Assembly (NCBI GenBank): GCA_011503125.2
Contig: WWBZ02000062.1
Span: 2,604,001 to 2,668,000 of the forward strand
Reading direction: 5' to 3'
DNA: 64,000 nt
Source of the DNA: Botryosphaeria dothidea
Lineage: Eukaryota; Ascomycota; Dothideomycetes; Botryosphaeriales; Botryosphaeriaceae
Position 1 is the stretch's first letter. Each line of letters starts with the position of its first letter. The position numbers and the translations under genes were made by a program. Under the pieces are notes generated by a model. It saw only the letters and a program-made list of their open reading frames with translations. It had not been told where the DNA came from and made no database searches. This document shows, in pieces, positions 10,948-21,488 of the stretch.

Positions 10948-11187
10948 TGTCAGACTTTCTTGCCTTACTACCTCAGGCATCCCAGTTATCTCGAATATTC
11001 CATCCTTTATATAATAATACTCTTTAATGCCCAACCCCGCATCGGTACTCTCTCTCGGATCTTTAGTATCCTCGGTTATATAGTTATCACCTATATATAT
11101 AAGCAAGCCTACCAACCTCCCCTTTAGGAGACAGGCAGAATCTACTCTCTTTTCTGACCTTATAACTCTTCACTCTCAAATCCAACA
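10948..11187 (+). repeat. Copia-1 5' LTR
   Basis: TGTCAGACTT...ATCCAACA. Contains a TATA-like TATATATATAAGC stretch upstream of the presumed transcription start. Confidence 0.9.
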
Positions 11188-11199
11188 GTTATGAGCCCG
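11188..11199 (+). promoter_or_regulatory. Copia-1 primer binding site
   Basis: GTTATGAGCCCG follows the LTR end directly. Its complement contains GGGCTCATAAC, the anticodon arm of initiator tRNA-Met, the half-tRNA primer known from Drosophila copia. The Copia element at 48048 has the same site. Confidence 0.75.
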
Positions 11200-11420
11200 G
11201 GGGACGCTACGGCTGGACGCCAAGACTACCCCACTTCTTAGCTCTTTGCTGATCAACTCTCCTACTCAACTGAGTACTCTTTACTAACACGCAACTGCTA
11301 TCATCTACGGCTTCTACCCGGTTATAGGCTACGGCGACTAAACCAATAACTCAACACGGAGCCATACTGGCTACCACCTCTGCTCGAATCCAACTAGACC
11401 AACAACAACTTATAGACAAC

Positions 11421-14400
11421 ATGGGAGACTCTATCAAATCCCACATACTCACCAAGTCTTCGGACTAGAATTACTAGTTATTCCTGGTGAAAGGAAGAGC
11501 CCAGAACACTGACATCTGGAGCCTCGTTGATCCTTCACTAACAACTAAACCTTAGGGCACAACTAAACCTAAGAAACTAATAATTTAAGGCATAGTTACT
11601 GCTGATAAGAAGCTTACTTATAACTATAAGATAAGCAACTACCGCGCAGACTACGCACTCTACGAAAAATAATAAAAGGCACTTACTAACCTTGCAACCT
11701 ATATCTAGGACTTAATCGCCATAAATCTACTCCCGTACATCAGCAACACGGATTCGGATAATTATCCTTAGACCTATCTGACAACGCTCAAAGCTAAACT
11801 TGCACCAACCAACGAAGCTATAGATCTAGAACTCGAATAGTAGTACAATCAGCTCAAGCGAGGTCCATCTAACCAGAATATTAAGAAATAGCTTCAATCT
11901 TAGGAAGAGGTCTACACCAAAGCCAAGCAACGCGACTTGCCACAAGTCAAAGACGACCGACTAGTCAGAGACTTTCTCCTCTCTCTTCGAGGAATCGATT
12001 CCACCTACTCTCAGATGGAACTACACCTTCTACGAGGCCAAGAAACTAAGCCAACCCTTCACAAAGCTGTTGAAGACTATAGGCAACACCTACGCATCGA
12101 GAATCTCGAGAAACTATCCAAATCCTCGAAGCACTCAGCCTTCCCGGCTACTTTTAAGGGCAAGGAACAGGAAAACAACGAAAAGCCACCTTGTATCTAT
12201 GGACTCAATCACTGGTATAAGGACTGTTTCTACCTGAACGAGGACATACGGCCCAAGCACTAGACACTAAACAAGGCTGCTCAAACACGTGTCAACGAGA
12301 AACTTAAGGATCCAAAAATCAAGGCACGAATCGACTATGCACTAAATCGAGAAAAGGAAAGACAACTCGGTTCTCTATCCACTACAAACACGACTACAAC
12401 TCTAATACCCAACGTTTAAAGTAAATCACCTTCAATCGAGGTCGCCTCATTCTCTATTATTAGCCACTCTACAAGGAGAGCTAATACCTCTCTTCAGTTA
12501 TCCTAGATTCTCGACTCTGGAACAGATCATTATATCTATAACCGATCCATGCAGGATAGATTCAAACAAACCAGAGCTGCTGAACTAGACGAATACCTCA
12601 CCTATGGAGAAACAACTACACTAATTACTGCGTATAGGATAGTCACTATTAACGTCAAGACACCATCTAGTAAAGGCCATATTACTCTCCAAGATGTTGC
12701 AATATCTCCATCTTTTATGGCCAATCTTATATCGCTTGACAAAGCTCTTAAAGCAGGAATCGACTGGAACCCAAGGACTGGAACTCTAAGCAAGAACAAT
12801 CAGACTCTCTGCTTCACTAAACGACATAACGGACATTTCTACCTTGAACGCAACACAGCACCGCTCTAAGCTCACTCTTCACTTCTCGCAACTCAACCAA
12901 CTGCTTTCGCAACCAAAGCCGCACACATCACCAACTAGCACCGCATCCTTGGCCACGCTAGCCAGGAAACTCTTCAACATCTCGAAGAATCCACCGAAGG
13001 AACATAAATCACTCCATCACCATCTGAACAACCACTCCAGCACTGCGAAACCTGTGCACTATTAAAGGCACACAGGATCGTCTCTCGATCTTCAGACAAA
13101 GAAGAAGAACCAACTAAGCCTTTCTCACGCGTTATATTCGATCTTCTCTAGCTTATACCAGCTTATAACGGAGATAAATGGACAGCTCATCTTACTTGCT
13201 CATTATCAAACTTCATCCTCCTATTCATATACAGGCACAAATCAGATACAGCGGAACTTGCTATCTATAGACTTAAAATCATCAAGATCCGCTACCAGGG
13301 CAAGGTTATCTTCTTTAGAACTAATGGAGAAACTACACTCGGAAATACCTTTCTCTCCTATCTTATGGATTATAGAATTACCCTTAAAACCTCAGCTCTA
13401 GCAACACCCGAGCAAAACGGACACTCTAAACGCTCAGGGGGTGTACTTCTCATCAGAGCACGAGCCATGCGAATTGGCGCGAACCTTCCAGAAAGACTAT
13501 AGCCTGAAACTATCCGAGCCGCCGCCTATATCCACAACAGGACTCCACTCAAGAAACTCGGCTGGATTACACCTTTTAAAAGAGTTACTGGCAACAGACC
13601 AAATCTCTCGCATCTTAAAGCCTACGGATGCAAAGCCTACTCTCTACGCAAAGATCTTCCACGCACTCATAAGCTTGCTAAACGAGCATTCATCGGATAT
13701 CTTATTGGGTACGACTCGACCAACATCTTCCGCATCTGGATTCCAAGCCAAGATAAAGTAATACGGACCAGAGACGTCACTTTTGACGAAAACAGCTTCT
13801 TCGATCCATCAGAGACTGATATCGGTAAAACCCTTGGAAAGGAGATAATTGAGACTCTCAATACTCCTGCTCTGCCATCAATCTATGGTCTTATGCCTCA
13901 GGAAGAACCTGAATCCTCTACCCTTAATCAACACAATCAGACAATAAACCAACAATCTCAAGCTAAGAAAGACCCATCAACTCAAACGTTACCCACACCC
14001 TCAGAATCAGTAGAACCTGAAGTAGGACCTCTCGAATCAGAAGAAGAACAAGAACAAGAACAAGAACAAGAACAAGAGCAAGAGCAAACTGAACAACGAC
14101 TTGGACCTCTACTCCCTACTCAATATGACACTCCACCGCAACCAGGCGCTGCTCCCGGCAACAGAGCACTACGAGGAGTAGATATCTCAGCCACATTCAC
14201 TGAAGAAACTATCATTCTAGAAAACAGCTCACGGAGTTCTCGAAATCAAAATCCAAACTACAGCAATGACCCTTTTAGAAAGCCACGAAAACCACGAAAA
14301 GAAGCATATACTACAACACTTGCTCAAGCTCAAGAACAACCAAAATCGACTTTCTACAACGCGTTCTCAGCTGCAATCAACACTCCAAAACCTAAGTCTA

Positions 14401-15990
14401 AAGTTCATCGAGACAATCTTCCACTAGAGCTAAAGACCTTCGAGGAACTCCTTAATTATCCATTCAAGGACGATTTTTTAGCCTCACTCCTTGAGGAAAT
14501 TAAGAAACTTGAGCAAATTCAGACCTGGATAGAAGTCCCTGTTACACAAGCACACAAGGCAAAGAAACGGATTATTCCACTTACCTGGGTATTCAAGTAC
14601 AAGTTTGACGAAGAAGGATACCTTATTAAGTTCAAAGCTCGACTCTGTGTTAGAGGAGACCTTCAATCAACTGCTTAGGATACCTACGCTGCCACGCTTG
14701 CTGCACGAATCTTTAGAGGACTCATGGCAATTATGACTGCTTTCGACCTTGAATCAAGGCAGTACGACGTTATTAATGCATATCCACACGTCCCAATTGA
14801 TGAGGAAACATACTGTAAACCACTACCAGGCATGAACATCAAGGACAGACTCGTTCTCCTACTCCTACGAGCACTATATGGACTTAAATAATCACCAGCT
14901 CTCTAGCAAAAGCACTTGTTAAAAATACTTCAAAATCTCGGCCTTACTGAAGTGCCAGAAGCTCCTTACCTATTCACAAACGAATATATAGTCCTATTCT
15001 TCTTCGTGGATAATATCGTTATCATCTACCATAGGGATTACACTGCTTATATCGATAAATTCCAACGAAAACTCTTCGAAATCTACGAGATGCGATACCT
15101 TGGCGAACTCTAATGGTTTCTAGCAATTAGAATTATCCGAAACAGAGACGAGCGCAAACTCTGGCTATGCCAAGACTCCTATATCGCCAAACTCGCTGCG
15201 AAATTCAACGTTAAAGAGGACTCGAAGCGCTCAGTTCCTCTCCCTCCTAATGAACCTATCACTTAGAATCCCGATAAAGCTACGGATTAAGATATATACG
15301 CTTTTCAGCAGAAAGTCGGATCAATTAACTACGCTGCAGTCCATACCAGACCAGATATTACACACGCAGTATCACGACTCTCTAAACACCTATAGAATCC
15401 CTTAGCTTAGCACCTTTATCTCGCTTAACGAGTTCTTAAATATCTATTACACACTCGAAGCTACGCTCTCACTTTCTCAGGCTTCACTCAGTCTACCAAG
15501 GATCTATTCATTGCTTCTAGCGACGCCTCCTTTGCTTCGGATATCGACATAAGAAAAAATATTTAAGGCTTTCTTTTCCGACTCTTTGGAGGAGCTATCG
15601 ACTAGAAAGTAGCTAAATAACGCACTGTTACGACCAGCAGCACCGAAGTAGAATTACTCGCTCTCTCAACTACCGCCAAGGAAACTATCTAGTGGGAAAA
15701 CCTCTTTAAAGCAATCGACTTCTCGACTAGATATCACACAAAGATCCAGTGTAATAATACTCAAATAATCCGCCTGCTTAATGAAGAGACCTATAAGCTT
15801 ATTACGAAACTTCGTTACGTCTAAATCTATAGCCACTGGCTACGCCAGGAAGTACAATAAGGCAACATCTTAATCTCCTGGACCCCTACTGCAGAAATAA
15901 TTACAGATAGACTTACGAAACCTCTCAATAAACAGAAACATTAATACTTTCTTCAACAGATTGGACTCGAAGACATTACTACCAAATTGC
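11421..15990 (+). pseudogene. Copia-1 Gag-Pol, degraded
   Basis: Gag begins near the ATG at 11421 and has the CIYGLNHWYKDCFYL knuckle-like motif at about 12190. Protease and pre-integrase follow (ILDSGTDHY near 12510; SFMANLISLDKAL near 12710), then the integrase C-terminal part (13380-13860: ATPEQNGHS, AYGCKAYSL). A Gln/Glu-rich linker leads to RVT_2 (14400-15110: LTWVFKYKFDEEGYL, RQYDVINAYPHVP) and RNase H (to about 15900). The RT catalytic FVDD reads FVDN at about 15003-15014. About half the breaks are TAG at Gln or Trp positions. No protein can be made. Confidence 0.85.
14041..14096 (+). repeat. GAACAA hexanucleotide microsatellite in Copia-1
   Basis: A run of GAACAA/GAGCAA units encoding (EQ)n in the linker between integrase and RT. 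Confidence 0.9.
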
Positions 15991-16079
15991 AAGATAACTA
16001 ACTACTCTACTCAATTTCTCACACTTAATACTACTTTTACTATTACGACCCTCCTAATACGTACACGTCGTAAAGGGGG

Positions 16080-16321
16080 TGTATCAGACTTTCTTGCCTT
16101 ACTACCTTAGGCATCCCAGTTATCTCGAATATTCCATCCTTTATATAATAATACTCTTTAATGCCCAACCCCGCATCGGCACTCTCTCTCGGATCTTTAG
16201 TATCCTCGGTTATATAGTTATCACCTATATATATAAGCAAGCCTACCAACCTCCCCTTCAGGAGACAGGCAGAATCTACTCTCTTTTCTGACCTCATAAC
16301 TCTTCACTCTTAAATCCAACA
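16080..16321 (+). repeat. Copia-1 3' LTR
   Basis: TGTATCAGACTT...ATCCAACA, preceded by a purine tract AAAGGGGG (16072-16079) and followed by the target duplication AATAG. Confidence 0.9.
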
Positions 16322-16326
16322 AATAG

Positions 16327-18760
16327 AACCAATTAGGTGCTCCAAATAAAGCTCGAACACCTTAGAGCAGCCCCTCTTAATACCAAAGCAGACCTAGACC
16401 ACTTTACGGAACTACTCTAGGAGGTTATCTAAAGGACAATCTAGGAAACCATCCTAGTAGCGAGACCCTCGCCCTGGGCCTCCATATAATAGACAAAGGA
16501 GTGTTCGGACCTAGTGCTCCAGGCGAGAGTAGCTAGAAGGAAATAGACGGCTATAGGGAGGGAGAAGGACTAGGTAGCATACTAAACTATTGCTAACAGT
16601 AAGAAGAGGCAGATTAGAAGGAATAGAATAAAAGCATGGCGCAGAATAGTAGCTAAGATTACCTCAGACCCATCTATACTCTGGAAGCTCTTAAAGTAGG
16701 CAAGAACAAGGGCACTAGAGCCTCCAGCCCCACCTTAGTTCCCACCCCTCTAGAGAGCAGATGGATAACTACGCTACGATAACTAGTCCAAGGCAGAAAT
16801 CCTTATTAACTAGTTCTTCCCCCCTCCTAGGGCCACCGACCTCTCAGACCTAGATAGGTGTATATACCTAGTGCCAGTGGAGATCCCCCAAGACCTCGCC
16901 GAAGAGCAGGTCATCCACACTATTAAGAAGCTTCCCCCAGATAAGGCACTAGGCCCAGACAAGATCATCAATAGGTTCCTAAAGCAGTATGCCCAGATAC
17001 TAAGTGGACCACTCACTAGGCTCTTCTAGGGATGCCTCGCACTTGTATACCACCCTAGGCAGTTCAAAAGCTCTATTACCGTAGTCCTTAGGAAACCACA
17101 GAGGGATGACTATACCAAAGCCAAGTCATTCAGGCCGATTACTTTACTTAACACGCTAGGGAAGCTACTTAAGAGGATTGTGGTAGATCGGATCTCCTAG
17201 GCTACTAAGGCCTATAAACTGCTCCCCGATATATAGATAGGAGCTAGGAGAAATAGGTCAGCAGTAGCAGCTCTCGACCTGCTTATAGAATAGATCTATA
17301 CTGTCTAGGTATAAGACCTAGGGCTAGTAGCTTTAGTCCTCAGCCTGGATATCTCGGGAGCATATGACCACGTATCTTATAGAAGGCTTCTCTATAATAT
17401 AAGGATGGCAAAACTCCCAGAATAGGTAGAAAGATTTACTCGATCCTTTCTACAGGACCGTACTACTTAGCTATCCTTCGGAGACTTTACTAGTCCACTA
17501 ATCTAGACCTTAACCGGGATTCCCTAGGGATCCTTACTATCGCCGATACTCTACCTATTCTTTACTTCTAATCTACTTACATAGCTACGCAGGGGTAATA
17601 CCTTCTCTCTTAGATTCGTCGATAATACTAATATCCTAACCTTTAGTAGATCTATAGAATAGAACTATAGGACACTAGAGGGAGCATATTAAATTTACGA
17701 GCACTAGGCAGCTACCTACGGGTTAGCTTTCTCGCCCGACAAGTATTACCTTACTTATTTTATAAGAAAACTAAGGAGATTTAATATGGTAGTAGGGATC
17801 CGTATCCCTGGATTTACTAGATGCCTAGAGCCGATAATTAAGATTCTAGAAGTCTACGTAGACAACAAGCTTAGATGGGGACCCTATATTAGGGAAATAG
17901 GAGCTAAGGTAATTAAATAGTGTATATCTCTCTCTAGACTCGTAGCGTCTACCTAGGGAGCCTTATTTACTAAAGCCCGCTATATCTATACGGCCGTGGT
18001 AAGACCAGTCCTCACCTACGGCTGTAGGGTATAGCATACCCTAGAGGGAATCCCAGGGTGGAGGAAAACAGCCATCCAGCCACTAAAGAAGATCCAAAAC
18101 CAGTGCCTACGTACTATCTCAGGGGCGTATAAGTTAACCAGTATATAAACCTTGGAGCATAAGATAGGGATTCCCCTACTCTCACTACACCTAGACGAAC
18201 TAGCACTAGCCTAGGCTATTAGAGCTAGGGATGGCCTAGTCGCGGCAGTAGTAGAGGAAACTTGCCAGAGTATTAAATAGATAGCTCGGGCTACTCTAAG
18301 TACTAGAGGCGCCGCTAGCCCTGCTAGAAGAACCCTGCTTAGAAAAAAGGCAAACTTACTCCTTAACTACTACCCCTCTACCTACTAGAGTCTCCCGGAG
18401 CGAACGAAGCTACGTATAGTATATAGGAATAAGTGGAAGGAGAGATGGATAAAGTCTACTAGCTAGGGAAGATAAGATAAGCTAGTAGCCTAAAGTACAT
18501 AGTAGAACCCAAAAATTAGATAAATCCACAGCGAACTATCTAAGCCATAGAGTATACTCGCCACCCTACTACGTATAGAGCATATTAGACTGGAGGACTT
18601 CCTCTTAAGGCGCAAGGTACTAGGGCACCCTAGTCCTGCCTGTCCATGCGGCTGGTATAGACAAACCCCAAAGCATATCCTCCTCTTCTACCCCTACTTC
18701 TAATAGGGTAGGGCATAGATGCTCCAAAGGGCAGGGACTACGGACTACTACTCCCTCCTC
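16327..18760 (+). pseudogene. LINE ORF2: reverse transcriptase and C-terminal Cys/His motif
   Basis: Continues the endonuclease frame. RT blocks are visible as KALGPDKI (about 16940), SFRPITLLNTLGKLLKRI (about 17130), LSLDISGAYDHV (about 17340), GSLLSPILY (about 17530) and FVDN in place of FADD near 17615. A block like VVRPVLTYGC lies near 18000, and an end motif CPCGWYRQTPKHILLF near 18640. I see no RNase H. The catalytic FADD is changed to FVDN and TAG stops abound, so the enzyme is dead. Confidence 0.8.
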
Positions 18761-19179
18761 TTAATAAAGAAGGGGATCAAAGCAGTAATAGACTGGTTCT
18801 TACGCCTAGGGCTGCTCAAGCAATTCAGCCTGGCAAGGGAACTAATATAGGAAGACAACCAGGAAGAGGAACTAGGAGGACAATCAGGACCACTAGGACC
18901 ACCAGGACCCGGATAACTACGAGGATAAGGACTGAAGAGATAGGTCTAGTAGGTGAATATAGGGCTGCTATAGCAGCCGCTACTAGTAAGAAGGAAAAAT
19001 AAGAACTAGTATAGGATAGCATGCCCAGAGAGAGAGGAGGGGTTTTTGCCAGGCGAAAAGGTTTTCCCCCTCGTGTAAAATAACTACAGATAGCCAGCCC
19101 CGCATGGACCCGTAAGGGAGCTATATCGGGAAGAAATGAATTTATCTATCTATAGAATATGATATGATATGGGCCACCA

Positions 19180-19381
19180 TTATCGATGTACAACATTAAG
19201 CTATAAAGATTCCCTCGCTGTTTTATTATTAGTCTCATCTCTATACTCTACTATTTATCTAATGCTAATGATTAATGCCTTACTACCTGATTCACTGTGC
19301 GCGTGCGGGCGGAGCGGTTCTTAGAGCTGCTCGCTTATCCGCCCCCTGTACTTCTACTACTTGTAGCGGCTGCTTCGTAAC
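19180..19381 (-). other. Possible Gypsy-like LTR remnant
   Basis: On the minus strand it begins TGTTACGAAGCAGCCGC at 19381, resembling the LTR start at 1317 (TGTTACGGCGCAGCC). It has a GC-rich head and an AT-rich rest. No target duplication or far end could be fixed. Confidence 0.35.
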
Positions 19382-19440
19382 ACTGTTCACTCCAAAATTC
19401 AACATTAAATTTACCCAGCTCGCTTAATAGAGACACTTAT

Positions 19441-19525
19441 GGAAAATGGAGCTCAATTGCCTCCGTTCTATATTATCGGATAAGTCTGTTAGCTTAGTCA
19501 TTCATTCCGAGACGTCTTGGACTCA
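19441..19525 (+). repeat. Dispersed repeat R, copy 2
   Basis: TTAGCTTAGTCATTCATTC followed by GAGACGTCTTGG, preceded by GGAAAATGGAGCTCAATTG, matches 26590-26680 and 27307-27345. Beyond the GACGTCTTGG block it diverges. Confidence 0.65.
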
Positions 19526-19744
19526 ACACCAGACGGAAACTCAAGGAGGAAATATACAATTGATATCCTTCCTCATCCACGACGCCATGGGCCACCAGAA
19601 TCTTCCGAAACATCCAAGTCTCAATACAGTCAGTTCATTCTCCTCCTCCTCCTCTCTGTTCTATCTTCTACCCGCTGACCTAACGCGCCATAATACAGGC
19701 CGACCTCCCCCTACGCTCTCCGACAAGGAACTTCGCACCAAACC

Positions 19745-20325
19745 CTAAAAAAGCTTCTTGCATCTCCGTGATCGCTTTCAGAAAAGCACGGAAGAATAGA
19801 GCCTGGGAAAGAGAACGCAGGCCGAGTAGCAGGTCTCGCGGTGTCCCAATCACCTCCCTTGAGAGGTTTATTGCAGGCATAAGGACGAAGCTCGGCACTC
19901 TCATGCTGGGCTGAACGTGCATAATCTTCCCCATAATCCCTAGACTAACCGCTCTGACAGCAATCTGCATGCTGGCGGGTATAACTTCGATCAATCTATA
20001 GGCCGACGCGCATGGTATTCTCCCCTTCGAAGGAATTGGCGGGAAGAATAACGAACAGACCATGTGGACTAACTTTGGTGGAGGTTTGGATGCGCACGGG
20101 TGGATGGAAGAGGAGCTAGACGTTCGGATCATCCTTAGACCGTGCGTCAGCGAAAACCGGGCCTTGCGATTGTGTAGGATGAACTGGCTGAAGTATTCCT
20201 GGGAGTGCCAGCAGGGAGTAAACACAGATCTGCTAAGCAGCTTCCTTCCTTTCCTTTTCGTTTCCTTTTCGCAGAAGCGATACCGCACACTCAAAGTCGC
20301 TCTCCCCTTCCCTTGTCGTTAGAAT
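19745..20325 (+). pseudogene. Possible degraded gene, strand uncertain
   Basis: The plus frame through 19750-20325 reads as protein-like sequence (TKLGTLMLG, PRLTALTAICMLAGITS, DAHGILPFEGIGG) with three in-frame stops (near 19798, 19914, 19999). Its last 86 codons, from the ATG at 20062, are open. Hydrophobic stretches suggest a membrane protein remnant. The minus strand has an unbroken 204-codon frame across the same DNA (19680-20294), which may simply be its shadow. I cannot assign a family. Confidence 0.3.
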
Positions 20326-20718
20326 GTAAATTTTACCACCCCAATGACCGCGTGAGGCTGACACCTGGTAGCGACTCGTAAGCAGGCAGAGGATGGAGAG
20401 CTCCACAAGTGCTGGTCAGCATGGTAGCTGTAGGGGAGGTTCCTAATACGCTTCCAGGAATCTCACCGAAGGTGCCGGCATCGGCTCGAGCAAAAACAGC
20501 TAAGTGAAGCTAGGTTTGCTGAGGCATTCTTTTCTCGTGCGCCAGGAACGGGTGGAGGTGCGGCAAGAGATCTGCTTGCAGTAGACAAGAGATGCCGCAA
20601 TCCGACAAGAGATGTAAGGGAGAAGTATATAGCTCCTCCCAGATGCACACACCTCTCTTATTGCACCTGAGGCTTGAATGCACACATAATGTACTGTTCT
20701 GTTTCCCTGAGGTGATCT

Positions 20719-21225
20719 TCAGCCCTTCGTGTCCCTCCGGCGCAGCCGTCTTAAACCGCGTGTTCGTGGAAGTTGGCGAGGAGCAGCCAAGAGTCGGGGA
20801 GTCTTGCCGGATGCGTTAAGCTCGAAGTAAAGCGTATCTCCGCCACGGCGCGACCGGGTAATCATGGTATAGGAAGGCGAATGGGAGATCTTGTGTCGCT
20901 TCACGGCTGAGGAGTGGGTAGAAGTAAGTGCAATAGAGAGCACGGAGGTATGGCTGGACGAATGCTTAGAGGCTGGCGTGGCTAAGAGCGATAGTACAGA
21001 AGATGATGGAGTCGAGGACAAGGCGGTAGAGCGTGGTGTTGGTGTTATAGGGATAAGGCCGTCGGGGCGAAGGCGCGGGGGCAGTAGGCCAGCTTGGAGG
21101 CGATGGAGGCGGTCGATAAGAGGGAAAACGATGAGCTGACGGTACAGCTCAACATGCCCCTTAAGGACGGTGGGGTTAGCGGACATCGACGGCTCGCGCG
21201 TGCGAGGTAGTGGTGGCGATGCCAT
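20719..21225 (-). CDS. Hypothetical Ser/Pro-rich protein
   Basis: An open frame of 168 aa from the ATG at 21225; the frame is open further upstream but lies in the shared promoter. The N-terminal part LKGHVELYRQLIVFPLIDRL looks helical, the middle is Ser/Pro/Thr-rich, and the C-terminus is very basic (RTRGLRRLRRRDTKG). Divergent from the kinase gene at 21489 with a 263-bp gap that contains a TATA-like box. No family recognised. The GC-rich DNA gives several overlapping frames, so coding status is uncertain. Confidence 0.4.
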   Translation of the reverse strand: MASPPLPRTREPSMSANPTVLKGHVELYRQLIVFPLIDRLHRLQAGLLPPRLRPDGLIPITPTPRSTALSSTPSSSVLSLLATPASKHSSSHTSVLSIALTSTHSSAVKRHKISHSPSYTMITRSRRGGDTLYFELNASGKTPRLLAAPRQLPRTRGLRRLRRRDTKG

Positions 21226-21488
21226 GAGCAGCAGGCAGGTCGGGCAGGCGGGCAGGCCGGCAGGCCGGGTGGAGAGTATATAAGATGTTGAGGTTGCGCC
21301 ACGGTCGCAGTGCGCCAGCGCCAAGGGTGTGTGGCTACACACGTGGGTTGCAGCCAAACACGTGCTCTCGCGCCTCTAGCTCGTACCAATCAGTGCCTTA
21401 TGCCAGCTACGCAGCTACGCTAGAGCGAACCGCTCACCCCAACAGAACGCCCCACAACGCCACACCCCGCAACACAACCACCACTGCT
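21226..21488. promoter_or_regulatory. Divergent intergenic promoter region
   Basis: Holds AGAGTATATAAGATG near 21272, a TATA-like element readable for the kinase gene, and a GGCAGGC/GGCAGGCC tandem tract at 21230-21265. It separates the two divergent start codons. Confidence 0.45.

Larger units (their letters stand above)
10948..16321 (+). mobile_element. Copia-1: full-length Copia LTR retrotransposon, inactive
   Basis: LTRs of 240 and 242 bp flank a gag-protease-integrase-RT-RNase H frame in Copia order. The target duplication is AATAG (10943-10947 and 16322-16326), and the element sits inside LINE ORF2. A purine tract AAAGGGGG lies just before the 3' LTR. The two LTRs differ at several sites, mostly transitions, plus TGTCAG versus TGTATCAG at the start. 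Solo LTRs of this family lie at 23820, 26969 (inverted) and 36907, with a fragment at 27209. Confidence 0.9.
8000..19149 (+). mobile_element. Tad1-like non-LTR retrotransposon (LINE), interrupted by a SINE and a Copia element
   Basis: An identical 15-bp sequence, ctatagaatatgata, flanks the unit at 7985-7999 and 19150-19164: a LINE-type target-site duplication. Inside are an ORF1 with zinc knuckles (about 8050-10180) and an ORF2 with AP-endonuclease (to 10946) and reverse transcriptase plus a Cys/His end (16327-18700). A 3' tail follows with the TTTATCTATC tetranucleotide. Without the SINE and Copia insertions it is about 5 kb. TAG codons at Trp/Gln sites show RIP. It appears full length but inactive. 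Confidence 0.85.

Noticed and set aside
20891..21139. Plus-strand frame of 82 codons
   Set aside because: Lies antisense to the frame at 20719-21225 in GC-rich DNA; no motif; likely a shadow.
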